Positions 1 to 7,487 of a DNA stretch of 17,411 bases are shown piece after piece. The translations under genes and the position numbers were made by a program. Source of the stretch: Nitrospira sp. GTDB taxonomy: Bacteria > Nitrospirota > Nitrospiria > Nitrospirales > Nitrospiraceae. Within the stretch, counting starts at the first letter, position 1, and each line of letters starts with the position of its first letter. The stretch is taken from NCBI GenBank assembly GCA_015904045.1, contig JABMDG010000022.1, forward strand, positions 17,166 to 34,576. Reading direction: 5' to 3'. The notes below the pieces were generated by a model. That model had not been told where the DNA came from and searched no databases. It worked only from the letters and a program-made list of their open reading frames with translations.

Positions 1-30
1 TACTCCGCTCCCGCATACCCCATTTACGTC

Positions 31-36
31 AGGAGG
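31..36 (+). promoter_or_regulatory. Shine-Dalgarno for fhs copy A
   Basis: AGGAGG lies 7 bases before a TTG codon and fixes that rare codon as the start. The resulting N-terminus (MTDLELAHSV) matches that of copy B. Confidence 0.85.
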
Positions 37-43
37 ACAGAGC

Positions 44-1726
44 TTGACCGATCTGGAACTTGCGCATTCTGTCACGCCCCGCCCAATCCTTGATATCGGC
101 AGAGAACTCGGGATCCAACCTGAAGAACTGATTCCGTACGGGAGGTATAAGGCCAAGGTATCTCTCGGTCTACTGGATCGTCTCAAGGACCGGCCGATAG
201 GCCGCTATGTACTTGTAACAGCCATCAATCCAACGCCACTTGGGGAGGGAAAGACCACCACCTCGATAGGGCTTGCCATGGGACTCACGAAATTGGGCCA
301 TCGGACGGCTGTGACCTTGAGACAACCGTCCCTCGGTCCTGTGTTTGGCATCAAAGGTGGAGGCACCGGCGGAGGGCATGCCCAAGTGATTCCGATGGAA
401 GATATCAATCTCCATCTGACCGGGGATGCGCATGCCGTCGCAGCAAGCCATAATCTCCTTTCAGCGTTTCTCGACAATCATCTGTTTCAAGGCAATGCGC
501 TTTCTCTCGATCCGTCGAGCATCGTATGGCCGAGGGCCTTGGGCGTTAGTGATCGAGCACTGCGTCACGTCCGGCTCGGAGATGAAACCGGGAACCGGAC
601 AAGCCAATTTGTGATTACAGAAGCATCCGAGGTCATGGCATCTCTGGCGCTGGCCCTCAATCATCAAGACCTTAGAGAGCGGCTTGGCCGGATGTTGGTA
701 GGGTTTACAAAATCAGGACGGCCGGTGACGGCACAAGAGCTCGGATGCGCGGGGTCGATGGCTGTTCTCTTGCGAGACGCGGTACTGCCTAATTTAGTTC
801 AAACGCTGGAAGGGACACCCGCATTCGTCCATACAGGGCCGTTCGGAAACATCGCCCATGGTAATTGCTCCGTGCTATCCGATGCCATTGCGCTTCGATG
901 CGCCGACTATGTGGTGACTGAGGCGGGCTTCGGCAGCGACTTGGGGGCCGAGAAGTTCTTCAATATCAAATGCCGAACGTCGGGATTCAAACCGGCCGCC
1001 GCGGTGGTGGTCGCAACGTTGCGAGCGCTGAAGCTTCACGGGGGAGGAGGCATTGCCAAGGTCGGCGCCCCACTCCCCGCAGGCTTGACCGGGCCCAACC
1101 ACGATGCCTTATCGAGGGGATTTGCCAATCTGGAACAGCATATCGCCAATGCGAAGGCGCACGGAGTGCCGGTCGTTGTGGCAGTGAACGCGTTCAAGGA
1201 CGATTCGCGGGCGGAATTGGACTGGGTGCGTGATCGATCGATGGAGGCGGGGGCGATCGATGCCGCGGTCTCGACCCACTGGACCGATGGCGGGAAGGGC
1301 GCCGAACAGCTGGCAGCCGCCGTGATTAAGGCCTGTGAGCAGCCGTCCCGGTTCACGCATCTCTATGAGCTATCGTGGCCGATCAGAACAAAGATCGAGA
1401 CGATTGCCACTAGGATGTACGGAGCAGGGAGCGTGACATTCGAGCCGGAAGCAGAGCGTCAGATGGAGCGGGCAGAAGCTCTGGGATTCGGCCGGCTGCC
1501 TGTTTGTATGGCCAAGACGCCGCTCTCGCTGTCTCACGATCCGGCCCTCAAGGGAAGGCCTGCCGGCTTCACTGTTCCAATCAAGGAGCTACGAATTCTG
1601 GCCGGGGCAGGTTTTGTGACGGCGGTCTGTTCAGGGATCCAATTGATGCCAGGGTTGCCCAAGAAGCCGGCCGGTGAACGGATTGGTTTGGATCCGGTGA
1701 ACGGACAAATCGTCGGGTTGTCGTAA
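44..1726 (+). CDS. fhs: Formate-tetrahydrofolate ligase, copy A
   Basis: Cytoplasmic enzyme that joins formate to tetrahydrofolate with ATP, giving 10-formyl-THF for C1 metabolism. The 560-residue protein has the usual family length and is collinear with FTHFS throughout. The ATP-binding P-loop GEGKTTT lies at residues 67-73, RQPSLGP at 93-99, the glycine-rich segment at about 105-111, TGDAHAV near 127, and EAGFGSDLGAEKF at about 293-305. The start is TTG, chosen because AGGAGG (31-36) sits 7 bases before it and because copy B starts at the same residue. The glycine-rich loop reads GGGTGGG where most family members, as I recall them, read GGAAGGG; both copies share this. It converges on hflC with about 41 bp between stop codons. 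Copy B is roughly 80-88% identical at protein level, judged by eye. Function is confident from the motifs; activity of both copies is inferred. Confidence 0.96.
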   Translation: MTDLELAHSVTPRPILDIGRELGIQPEELIPYGRYKAKVSLGLLDRLKDRPIGRYVLVTAINPTPLGEGKTTTSIGLAMGLTKLGHRTAVTLRQPSLGPVFGIKGGGTGGGHAQVIPMEDINLHLTGDAHAVAASHNLLSAFLDNHLFQGNALSLDPSSIVWPRALGVSDRALRHVRLGDETGNRTSQFVITEASEVMASLALALNHQDLRERLGRMLVGFTKSGRPVTAQELGCAGSMAVLLRDAVLPNLVQTLEGTPAFVHTGPFGNIAHGNCSVLSDAIALRCADYVVTEAGFGSDLGAEKFFNIKCRTSGFKPAAAVVVATLRALKLHGGGGIAKVGAPLPAGLTGPNHDALSRGFANLEQHIANAKAHGVPVVVAVNAFKDDSRAELDWVRDRSMEAGAIDAAVSTHWTDGGKGAEQLAAAVIKACEQPSRFTHLYELSWPIRTKIETIATRMYGAGSVTFEPEAERQMERAEALGFGRLPVCMAKTPLSLSHDPALKGRPAGFTVPIKELRILAGAGFVTAVCSGIQLMPGLPKKPAGERIGLDPVNGQIVGLS

Positions 1727-1767
1727 GATGGCGAGGCGGGTGGGCGGTACCTGTTTGCAGGGGCGAC

Positions 1768-2634
1768 TTAGCGTTGCTTCAGGTATCGAAGGAACTCTGA
1801 ATCAGGGCTCAGAATGAGCATCGTCTTATTGTTATCCTTAAACGTGGCCCTGTAAGCTTCCATTGAGCGGGTGAATTCGAAGAACTTCTGATCCTGCCGG
1901 TAGGCGTCGGCGTAGATGCGAAACGCCTTCGCGTCGCCGCTTCCGCGAAGCTCTTCCGACTCCTTGTAGGCATGGGCCAAGATGATTTCTCGATCCTTCT
2001 CGGCTTCGGACCGGATCTTTTGCGCTTCTTCAGCTCCCTCGGCACGGTACTGCTTGGCCTGCCGTTCACGCTCGGCCTGCATGCGGGCGAACACGGCTTT
2101 TTCGTTTTGCTCGGGCAGGTCGGCGCGTCTGATCCGAACGTCCAGAATCTCGATGCCGTACACAGATGCTTTCTCGTTCGCGCGCTTGGAAACCACCCGC
2201 ATGATGTCGGCTCTCGAACTCGACACGATTTCCAGGAGTTCATGGCGTCCCAGTTCGACGCGCAGCTCGGAATAGATAATGTCGTGCAGCCGCTGCAGAG
2301 CGCCCCGCTGGCTTTGGAAGTTCTGGTAAACTTTGAGAGGGTCGATAATCCGCCACTTGGCGAAGTTATCCAGCAGCAGCGTCTTCTTATCCTGCGTGAT
2401 CACGTCCTGGGCGCTTGAGTCGTAATCCAGGAGCCGTTTGTCGAAGTAGGTGACTTCCTGAACGAACGGCACTTTTGCAAACAATCCGGGCTCCGTGATA
2501 TTTCGCACCGGTTTGCCGAGTTGGACGACGATGGCAGTCTGCGTCACATCGACGATAAAGAGGGGGGAGGCTCCCAGTACGAACAACCCCACAACCACGG
2601 CAGTCAGCGCAATCGCAAGGCCTTGCTTGGTCAT
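1768..2634 (-). CDS. hflC: HflC, SPFH-family FtsH modulator, copy A
   Basis: HflC pairs with HflK in a large inner-membrane complex that surrounds and modulates the FtsH protease. This 288-residue protein has one N-terminal membrane helix (about residues 5-25), then the band 7/SPFH domain, including TYFDKRLLDYDSSAQDVIT and ELRVELGRHELLEIVSS. A charged coiled-coil region follows (ERERQAKQYRAEGAEEAQ onward) and then the family C-terminus ending in SPDSEFLRYL. Its ATG overlaps the hflK TGA (ATGA), so translation of the pair is very likely coupled. It is last in the minus-strand run and converges with fhs; I see no clear terminator hairpin in the short gap. Copy B is about 95% identical in protein and roughly 94% in DNA over a hand-compared stretch, more alike than the flanking paralogues. 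Confidence 0.95.
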   Translation of the reverse strand: MTKQGLAIALTAVVVGLFVLGASPLFIVDVTQTAIVVQLGKPVRNITEPGLFAKVPFVQEVTYFDKRLLDYDSSAQDVITQDKKTLLLDNFAKWRIIDPLKVYQNFQSQRGALQRLHDIIYSELRVELGRHELLEIVSSSRADIMRVVSKRANEKASVYGIEILDVRIRRADLPEQNEKAVFARMQAERERQAKQYRAEGAEEAQKIRSEAEKDREIILAHAYKESEELRGSGDAKAFRIYADAYRQDQKFFEFTRSMEAYRATFKDNNKTMLILSPDSEFLRYLKQR

Positions 2635-3695
2635 GGTGTGGGCTCCTCCTGCGCCTGTTTCGGAGCTGGTTTCCCGAGACGGTCTAAAGGAAGATAGGGC
2701 AAGAGACGCTCGCCGCCCTTTCCGTCAATGATCACCTTTTCCACATTCGGAAGGATTTCCTCCAGCGTTTCAATGTAGATGCGCTTGCTGATGATGTCTT
2801 TGGCTTGCTGGTATTCCTTCAGTGTGGCCAGGAAACGATTGGCCTCGCCTTGGGAGCGGTTGAGCCGCGCCTGCGCGAAACCCTTGGCTCGATTGACCAA
2901 TTCGGCAGCTTCGCCTTTTGCCCTGGGAATAATGTCGTTTCGATACCCTTGGGCTTGATTGATCAGCTTTTCGCGATCTTCCTTGGCATTCGTCACGTCT
3001 TTGAAGGCGGCGGCAACGGCTTCTGGCGGATCTACGTCTTGGAGCTGTACCGCAGCTACCTGCACGCCGGCATGGTAGTCATCAAGGATGCTTTGAAGTA
3101 AAACCATCATACTTTGCTGAATATCGGCTTTCCCGGTCGTCAGAGCCTCGTCGATCTTGCTCTTGCCGACCACTTCACGCATCGAAGCCTCGGCGGCTTT
3201 CCCGATGGTTTCATGAATATCCGCGACATTGAATAGATATTCGCTCGATTCTTTGATCTTGTACTGAACGATGAACTCGATGGCGAGAATGTTCATATCG
3301 CCGGTCAGCATGAGGGCCTCCTGAGGCACCATCTGCTGGCGACCCTGCTGACTGGTCCGGAACCCGACCTCCACGCGGTGGAGCTTGGCGACTTTCGGTT
3401 GAAGCACGCTTTCAATGACCGGGATTTTGAAATGGGGACCAGGTTCGACCGTCCGGACCGGGGTTCCAAACCGCTTCACGACGCCTTCTTCATCGGGCGC
3501 GACGATAAAGACGCTCTGCCAGACGAGAAATATCAGCAGTGCGGCCAGGATCAGATTCATGGCCCCGCCGGAAGGGAGCAGGTTTTTCAATCCACCGGAA
3601 GGAAAGAGATTCTTGAATTGAGACTGAGCCTGCTTGAGGGCATCCTCAAGAGGGTCGCTTCGTTTGCTCCAAGGATCTTTGGGGTCCCAGACCAT
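2631..3695 (-). CDS. hflK: HflK, SPFH-family FtsH modulator, copy A
   Basis: Partner of HflC in the membrane complex that regulates FtsH. The 354-residue product starts MVWDPKDPWS, a typical HflK-like tryptophan- and proline-rich cytoplasmic N-terminus. It has one membrane helix at about residues 47-65, then the band 7 domain (PDEEGVVKRFGTPVRTVEPG to FKDVTNA near 237), a charged helical segment (KEDREKLINQAQGYRNDIIP onward) and a C-terminal PLDRL motif with a Pro/Lys/Glu tail. An upstream in-frame extension exists, but MVWDP is conserved in all three hflK starts of this window while the upstream residues are not, so I start there. No good Shine-Dalgarno is visible. It overlaps hflC by 4 bases. 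Residues 1-237 are nearly repeated in the chimeric ORF just upstream, with 5 amino-acid differences by my count. Confidence 0.94.
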   Translation of the reverse strand: MVWDPKDPWSKRSDPLEDALKQAQSQFKNLFPSGGLKNLLPSGGAMNLILAALLIFLVWQSVFIVAPDEEGVVKRFGTPVRTVEPGPHFKIPVIESVLQPKVAKLHRVEVGFRTSQQGRQQMVPQEALMLTGDMNILAIEFIVQYKIKESSEYLFNVADIHETIGKAAEASMREVVGKSKIDEALTTGKADIQQSMMVLLQSILDDYHAGVQVAAVQLQDVDPPEAVAAAFKDVTNAKEDREKLINQAQGYRNDIIPRAKGEAAELVNRAKGFAQARLNRSQGEANRFLATLKEYQQAKDIISKRIYIETLEEILPNVEKVIIDGKGGERLLPYLPLDRLGKPAPKQAQEEPTP

Positions 3696-4083
3696 GCGGG
3701 TTGTTCGATGTATTCCTATGCAGAGATTAGATAGTGGCACCTTAGCAGAGTGGAGGAAGAAGGGGCAAGGTCTAAAAAGCCATAGAGAGAATCCAATACA
3801 AGAGACCTGCCAGGACTGCTGTCGCTGGCAGGGTGACGATCCAGGCGAGGACCAGGCTTTGAACGGTAGGCCAGCGGACTGCCTGCATGCCGTTCCGCAG
3901 GCCGATGCCAATAATAGCTGAACTGCTGACATGCGTGGTCGAGACAGGCAAGCCTAATATACCGGAAAGCAGGACCAGCGAGGATGTTGCCAGATTGGCG
4001 GATAACCCTTCTGTATGATTCATCGTCGTGACGTTCTCGGCGAGTACCTTTGTCACGCGCAGTCCTCCGACGTAGCTCCCCAC
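2985..4083. repeat. Tandem duplication unit, left copy (about 1.1 kb)
   Basis: Runs from hflK codon 237 to the first PiT-derived codon of the chimeric ORF. It is directly adjacent to and collinear with 4084-5183, with a one-base length difference in the pit-hflK gap. The two units differ by roughly 7% in the hflK part. Confidence 0.85.
3739..3768 (-). promoter_or_regulatory. Conserved pit-hflK intergenic element (before hflK copy A)
   Basis: Minus-strand TTGCCC (3763-3768) and TAAGGT (3739-3744), 18 bp apart. It matches the elements before the chimeric ORF and before hflK copy B, although the sequence between it and the ATG differs more. Confidence 0.4.
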
Positions 4084-4794
4084 CGCGTTGGTCACGTCTT
4101 TGAAGGCGGCGGCAACGGCTTCGGGCGGATCGACGTCTTGGAGCTGCACCGCAGCCACCTGCACGCCGGCATGGTAGTCATCGAGGATGCTTTGAAGTGA
4201 GACCATCATGCTTTGCTGGATGTCGGCTTTGCCGGTCGTCAACGCCTCATCGATTTTGCTCTTGCCGACCACTTCACGCATCGAAGCCTCGGCGGCTTTT
4301 CCAATGGTTTCATGAATGTCCGCCACATTGAAGAGATATTCGCTCGATTCTTTGATCTTGTACTGAACGATGAACTCGATCGCGAGAATGTTCATATCGC
4401 CCGTCAGCATGAGGGCCTCCTGAGGCACCATCTGCTGGCGGCCCTGCTGACTGGTCCGGAATCCAACCTCCACGCGGTGGAGCTTGGCGACTTTCGGTTG
4501 AAGCACGCTTTCGATGACCGGGATCTTGAAATGGGGACCGGGCTCGACTGTCCGGACCGGAGTTCCGAATCGCTTCACGACACCTTCTTCGTCGGGCGAC
4601 ACGATAAAGACGCTCTGCCAGGCAAGAAATATCAATAGAGCGGCCAGGATCAAGTTCCTGGCCCCGCCGGACGGGAGCAGGTTGTTCAATCCGCCGGAAG
4701 GAAAGAGATTCTTGAATTGAGACTGAGCCTGCTTGAGGGCATCCTCAAGGGGGTCACTTCGTTTACTCCAAGGATCTTTGGGGTCCCAGACCAT
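3772..4794 (-). CDS. Chimeric HflK(1-237)-PiT(273-375) fusion ORF
   Basis: An uninterrupted 340-codon ORF. Residues 1-237 match HflK from its first Met (membrane helix 47-65, band 7 domain) through FKDVTNA. From Val238 to the stop it matches the last 103 residues of PiT, from GSYVGG through GLPVSTTHVSSSAIIG to the C-terminal membrane helix. The switch is at about 4083-4087. It lacks the HflK C-terminal coiled coil and both Asn-Asp signature motifs of PiT, so it should not transport phosphate by itself. It arose as the junction of a tandem duplication of about 1.1 kb. Against hflK copy A the HflK part differs at about 51 of 705 bases by hand count but only 5 residues, so most changes are silent. 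That hints the protein sequence has been kept. It could be an unselected relic, a dominant HflK variant, or a real new membrane protein; function is unknown. Confidence 0.85.
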   Translation of the reverse strand: MVWDPKDPWSKRSDPLEDALKQAQSQFKNLFPSGGLNNLLPSGGARNLILAALLIFLAWQSVFIVSPDEEGVVKRFGTPVRTVEPGPHFKIPVIESVLQPKVAKLHRVEVGFRTSQQGRQQMVPQEALMLTGDMNILAIEFIVQYKIKESSEYLFNVADIHETIGKAAEASMREVVGKSKIDEALTTGKADIQQSMMVSLQSILDDYHAGVQVAAVQLQDVDPPEAVAAAFKDVTNAVGSYVGGLRVTKVLAENVTTMNHTEGLSANLATSSLVLLSGILGLPVSTTHVSSSAIIGIGLRNGMQAVRWPTVQSLVLAWIVTLPATAVLAGLLYWILSMAF

Positions 4795-5183
4795 GCGGGT
4801 TGTTTGATGTCTTCCTATGCAGAGATCAGATGTGAGTTACCTTAGCAGAGTGGAGGAAGAAGGGGCAAGGTCTAAAAAATCAGAGAAAGTATCCAGTACA
4901 AAAGGCCTGCCAGGGCTGCTGTTGCTGGAATAGTGACGATCCAGGCGAGGACCATGCTCTGAACGGTAGGCCAGCGAACTGCGTGTATGCCGTTCCGCAG
5001 GCCGATGCCGATAATAGCCGAACTACTGACATGCGTGGTCGAGACCGGCAATCCCAATATGCCGGAAAGAAGGACCAGCGAGGATGTTGCCAGATTGGCG
5101 GATAACCCTTCTGTATGATTCATCGTCGTGACGTTCTCGGCGAGTACCTGGGTCACGCGCAGTCCGCCGACGTAGCTTCCCAC
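4084..5183. repeat. Tandem duplication unit, right copy (about 1.1 kb)
   Basis: Runs from codon 237 of the HflK part of the chimera to codon 273 of pit copy A. A 79-base stretch (5071-5149) is identical to 3971-4049 although flanking sequence is diverged. Confidence 0.85.
4839..4868 (-). promoter_or_regulatory. Conserved pit-hflK intergenic element (before the chimeric ORF)
   Basis: Minus-strand TTGCCC (4863-4868) and TAAGGT (4839-4844), 18 bp apart. If this is a promoter, the chimeric gene has its own copy and could be expressed like hflK. Confidence 0.4.
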
Positions 5184-5999
5184 CCCCATCGCAAGAGCCA
5201 CTCCTCCAAAAACAACGAACTGGATTGAAACGCTTGGCCACGTCGCGGTCGCACTGCTGAGCAGCAGCATGGCCACGATTTTCGGCGCATCGTTGGTTCC
5301 GCGGGCGAATGAGGCCAGTCCGCTGGACAGCCAATGCACGGTATGGAGTCCCACCGACAATCCCTGCAATCCGGAGCGGTCGCATTGCGACGGGACGGCC
5401 AGCACCGGCCGGCCGAATGTGGAAGTTTGAAACAGTGTTCTCGTGCTGCCTTGCGCATCCAGGGCGACCAATGCGCGGGAGGCCGGTATCACGCAGAGGC
5501 AGGCTCCTTCCCATCGCGCGGCGAGCAGTCGCAGGCATGGATAAAGAAGATAGGAAAGTCCAAGGGCCAGGAACGGGCTGAGGAGTAACGGCAGAGCGAT
5601 CTTCTTGATGACTGCGGGCCAGAGCAGTGATTCTCCCGCGAAGGCAGCCAAGCCGGTACCGACGATGGCTCCGGTGAGCGCATGAGTGGTCGAGACCGGG
5701 AATCCGGTGCGCGAGGCCAAGAGCACCCATGCCATGGCTCCGGCCAACACAGCCATCGTGTCGGTGGGCGGGATCACCGTGCCGGTTTGAACCAGACCTT
5801 GGCTGAATGTCTTCACCATCGCGCCGGCCAGGAACGCGGCAGCGCCCGCCCCAATCATCGTCCAGCATGTTCCCCACAGAATGGCGGCTCGATAGTTGGT
5901 GATTCCGCTTCCCACAAGCGTGGCGATCGCTTTCGACACGTCATTGGTGCCGTTGGCGTAGGCCAGAGCGAGAACCAGGATGAAGGCCAGGATTTCCAT
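4872..5999 (-). CDS. pit: PiT-family inorganic phosphate permease, copy A
   Basis: Inner-membrane, ion-coupled, low-affinity phosphate transporter. The 375-residue, very hydrophobic protein carries the two inverted PiT signatures: NGTNDVSKAIATLVGSG at residues 16-32 and FARGTNDAPKIVAML at about 231-245. Each is followed by the repeat motif P-V-S-T-T-H (GFPVSTTHALTG at about 99-110 and GLPVSTTHVSSS near the C-terminus). A soluble loop with WEGACLCVIPAS lies mid-protein. It lies 80 bp downstream of the arsS stop in the same direction. No Shine-Dalgarno is visible; instead an imperfect hairpin of degenerate hexamers sits just before the ATG. PiT carriers generally admit arsenate as well as phosphate, which fits the arsenic genes upstream, but this link is inference. 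Copy B is clearly diverged. Confidence 0.93.
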   Translation of the reverse strand: MEILAFILVLALAYANGTNDVSKAIATLVGSGITNYRAAILWGTCWTMIGAGAAAFLAGAMVKTFSQGLVQTGTVIPPTDTMAVLAGAMAWVLLASRTGFPVSTTHALTGAIVGTGLAAFAGESLLWPAVIKKIALPLLLSPFLALGLSYLLYPCLRLLAARWEGACLCVIPASRALVALDAQGSTRTLFQTSTFGRPVLAVPSQCDRSGLQGLSVGLHTVHWLSSGLASFARGTNDAPKIVAMLLLSSATATWPSVSIQFVVFGGVALAMGVGSYVGGLRVTQVLAENVTTMNHTEGLSANLATSSLVLLSGILGLPVSTTHVSSSAIIGIGLRNGIHAVRWPTVQSMVLAWIVTIPATAALAGLLYWILSLIF

Positions 6000-6006
6000 G
6001 ATCGAG

Positions 6007-6064
6007 TCGAGGTTGAGACTCAGACTGAGGTCAAGGTTTAGGTCGGACTCAGTCTTAGCCTCGA
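6007..6064. repeat. Imperfect inverted repeat of degenerate hexamers before pit copy A
   Basis: Arms 6007-6023 and 6048-6064 pair over 17 positions with one mismatch and two G-U pairs in RNA; the loop is 24 bases. The whole stretch is built of variants of a hexamer (GAGGTT, GAGACT, CAGACT, GAGGTC, AAGGTT, TAGGTC...). It fills the gap between the arsS stop and the pit start, and the near arm lies where a ribosome site would be expected. There is no T-run, so it is not a simple terminator. Block B keeps only a short trace of such hexamers at this place. Confidence 0.6.
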
Positions 6065-6079
6065 CCTACCCCGTTCTTT

Positions 6080-7117
6080 TTATGTGACTGCGCCTCCGCA
6101 CGACGATCCAGATCCGGCCGTACAGCCGTAACAATGGTTTCTGGTTACGATCCGGCGCCGATGCAGCCGCGCCGGATCGAAGTCGCGGATATGCGACGGC
6201 GCGCCATGGTCGACCGGGAGATCGAGCATCTGGTTGAAGTCGCAATCGTAGAGGGTGCCGTCCCATCCGACCGAAAGGGTCGAACGGCACATGACACCGG
6301 CGGCAGCCGCCGGATTGAAGGCATTGGCCAGACGTTCCATGTAACCGGCATAGTTGCCGCTCTCGACAAGAAACTCCAGAAACCGGCTGATCGGCATATT
6401 GGTGATCGTGTAGAGACGGTTGAACATGATCCCGAACCGGGTGGAGAGTTCCCGTTTGAACAGGGCTTCTGTCGGCTCCTGTTTCGGCGGCAAGAATGCG
6501 CCGACCGGATTGTAGACAAGGTTCAGGGTAAGCCCGCTTCCGTCCTGTCCGTACCCCAGACGGTTCAGGATGCGGATGGCCTCAATCGACTTGTCGAAAA
6601 CACCGTCTCCCCGCTGAGCGTCGGTTTGCGATGCACGATAGTAGGGCAGGGAAGCGACAATTTCGACCTGATTGTCCGCAAGAAACCCGGCAAGATCCTG
6701 CTGAGAGGGCACGAGCAGCACAGTCAGATTACAGCGATCCAGTACTTGCCGGTTCAGTTGCCGGGCCTGTTCGACCAGCCAACGGAAATTCGGATTCAGC
6801 TCCGGCGCCCCTCCCGTGAGATCGATCGTGGGAATATCCGTGGCGGCTAACGCGGCTATACATTGTTCGGCGGTCTCACGCGACATGCTTTCGATGCGGT
6901 CCGGCCCCGCATCCACGTGGCAGTGGTGGCAGGTCTGGTTGCAGAGTTTGCCGACGTTGACTTGCAGGACCGAGATCCCGGTTGCATGGAGCGGGAATAA
7001 TCCGGCCTGATCCAGCCGAAAGTCGAATGGTGGAGCAGAGGCCGGTTGTCCGAGAATCCGAAGCTGTTCAGTCGATGAGGCCAGAGGGTTGCTTCGGCCA
7101 AGCAACGTGAGTGGCAT
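6080..7117 (-). CDS. arsS: ArsS-like radical SAM protein of arsenosugar biosynthesis, copy A
   Basis: ArsS enzymes use SAM radical chemistry to attach a 5'-deoxyadenosyl group to dimethylated arsenic, an early step to arsenosugars, acting after ArsM. The 345-residue protein shows the radical SAM cluster motif CNQTCHHC (Cys59, Cys63, Cys66). It also has the ArsS/DUF3641-type C-terminal half with VMCRSTLSVGWDG, YDCDFNQML and the Cys-rich tail HCYGCTAGSGSSCGG. Some relatives carry selenocysteine; here the tail has only Cys and the ORF ends at a plain TAA. The ATG directly abuts the TAG of the arsM fragment. Because arsM copy A has lost its methyltransferase half and upstream region, this gene has lost the arsM promoter seen in block B; what transcribes it is not visible. 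It may depend on the intact ArsM of block B. Confidence 0.9.
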   Translation of the reverse strand: MPLTLLGRSNPLASSTEQLRILGQPASAPPFDFRLDQAGLFPLHATGISVLQVNVGKLCNQTCHHCHVDAGPDRIESMSRETAEQCIAALAATDIPTIDLTGGAPELNPNFRWLVEQARQLNRQVLDRCNLTVLLVPSQQDLAGFLADNQVEIVASLPYYRASQTDAQRGDGVFDKSIEAIRILNRLGYGQDGSGLTLNLVYNPVGAFLPPKQEPTEALFKRELSTRFGIMFNRLYTITNMPISRFLEFLVESGNYAGYMERLANAFNPAAAAGVMCRSTLSVGWDGTLYDCDFNQMLDLPVDHGAPSHIRDFDPARLHRRRIVTRNHCYGCTAGSGSSCGGAVT

Positions 7118-7483
7118 CTAGCAGCAGCCTCCATTTGGAGAACAGGTGACGGCTTCACCGCTGACGCGATCCCCGGCTCGATTCAAAATGACAAAGTGAG
7201 GCTGATACCCCTCGCTCTCCAGAACAGTAACTGTTTTGGAACAGATTTCTAGCGGCTCGCTGCGGCGATAGACATGGTGATCGTCATCGGCTGCTTCAAC
7301 GAAGGGACCGGCCAGCAATGCATACTGGCCTTGCCAGGTGCATGGCGCATCGGCTGGAAAGACCGCGGTCCAACGCGGATCATCACGGTCTAACGCGACA
7401 GGATTGGTGGTCAGGAGGAAGTGTTCGGCAAAGGGAGGGGTGCTCAACAACAGCGTCTCATCCGACGTGATCGGCTGCGGAAT
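7118..7483 (-). pseudogene. arsM: arsM 3' fragment (C-terminal domain only), copy A
   Basis: Matches residues 274-394 of the full ArsM in block B, from IPQPITSDE to the C-terminus. That includes the ArsM C-terminal pattern around EICSKT...EGYQPHFVILNRAG and the terminal Gly-Gly-Cys-Cys. The SAM-binding domain and the catalytic cysteines are absent. The reading frame runs on to a GTG at 7588, but codons before 7483 are antisense to an M20 peptidase remnant, have no counterpart in ArsM, and no Shine-Dalgarno precedes that GTG. I therefore call a truncated gene. It ends exactly against the arsS ATG. An alternative is that the domain is still made as a small cysteine-rich arsenic-binding protein of up to 156 residues; the intact frame allows this but nothing proves it. 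Confidence 0.8.
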
Positions 7484-7487
7484 ATTT

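Larger units (their letters stand above)
44..7483. repeat. Segmental duplication, block A
   Basis: Same gene order and orientation as block B (fhs on plus; arsM, arsS, pit, hflK, hflC on minus), but with the extra 1.1-kb tandem unit and ending abruptly within arsM at about 7483. Confidence 0.92.

Noticed and set aside
3696..3932. 79-codon N-terminal extension of hflK copy A
   Set aside because: It runs back through the intergenic element and the pit-derived end of the chimera, and is not shared by the other two hflK starts.
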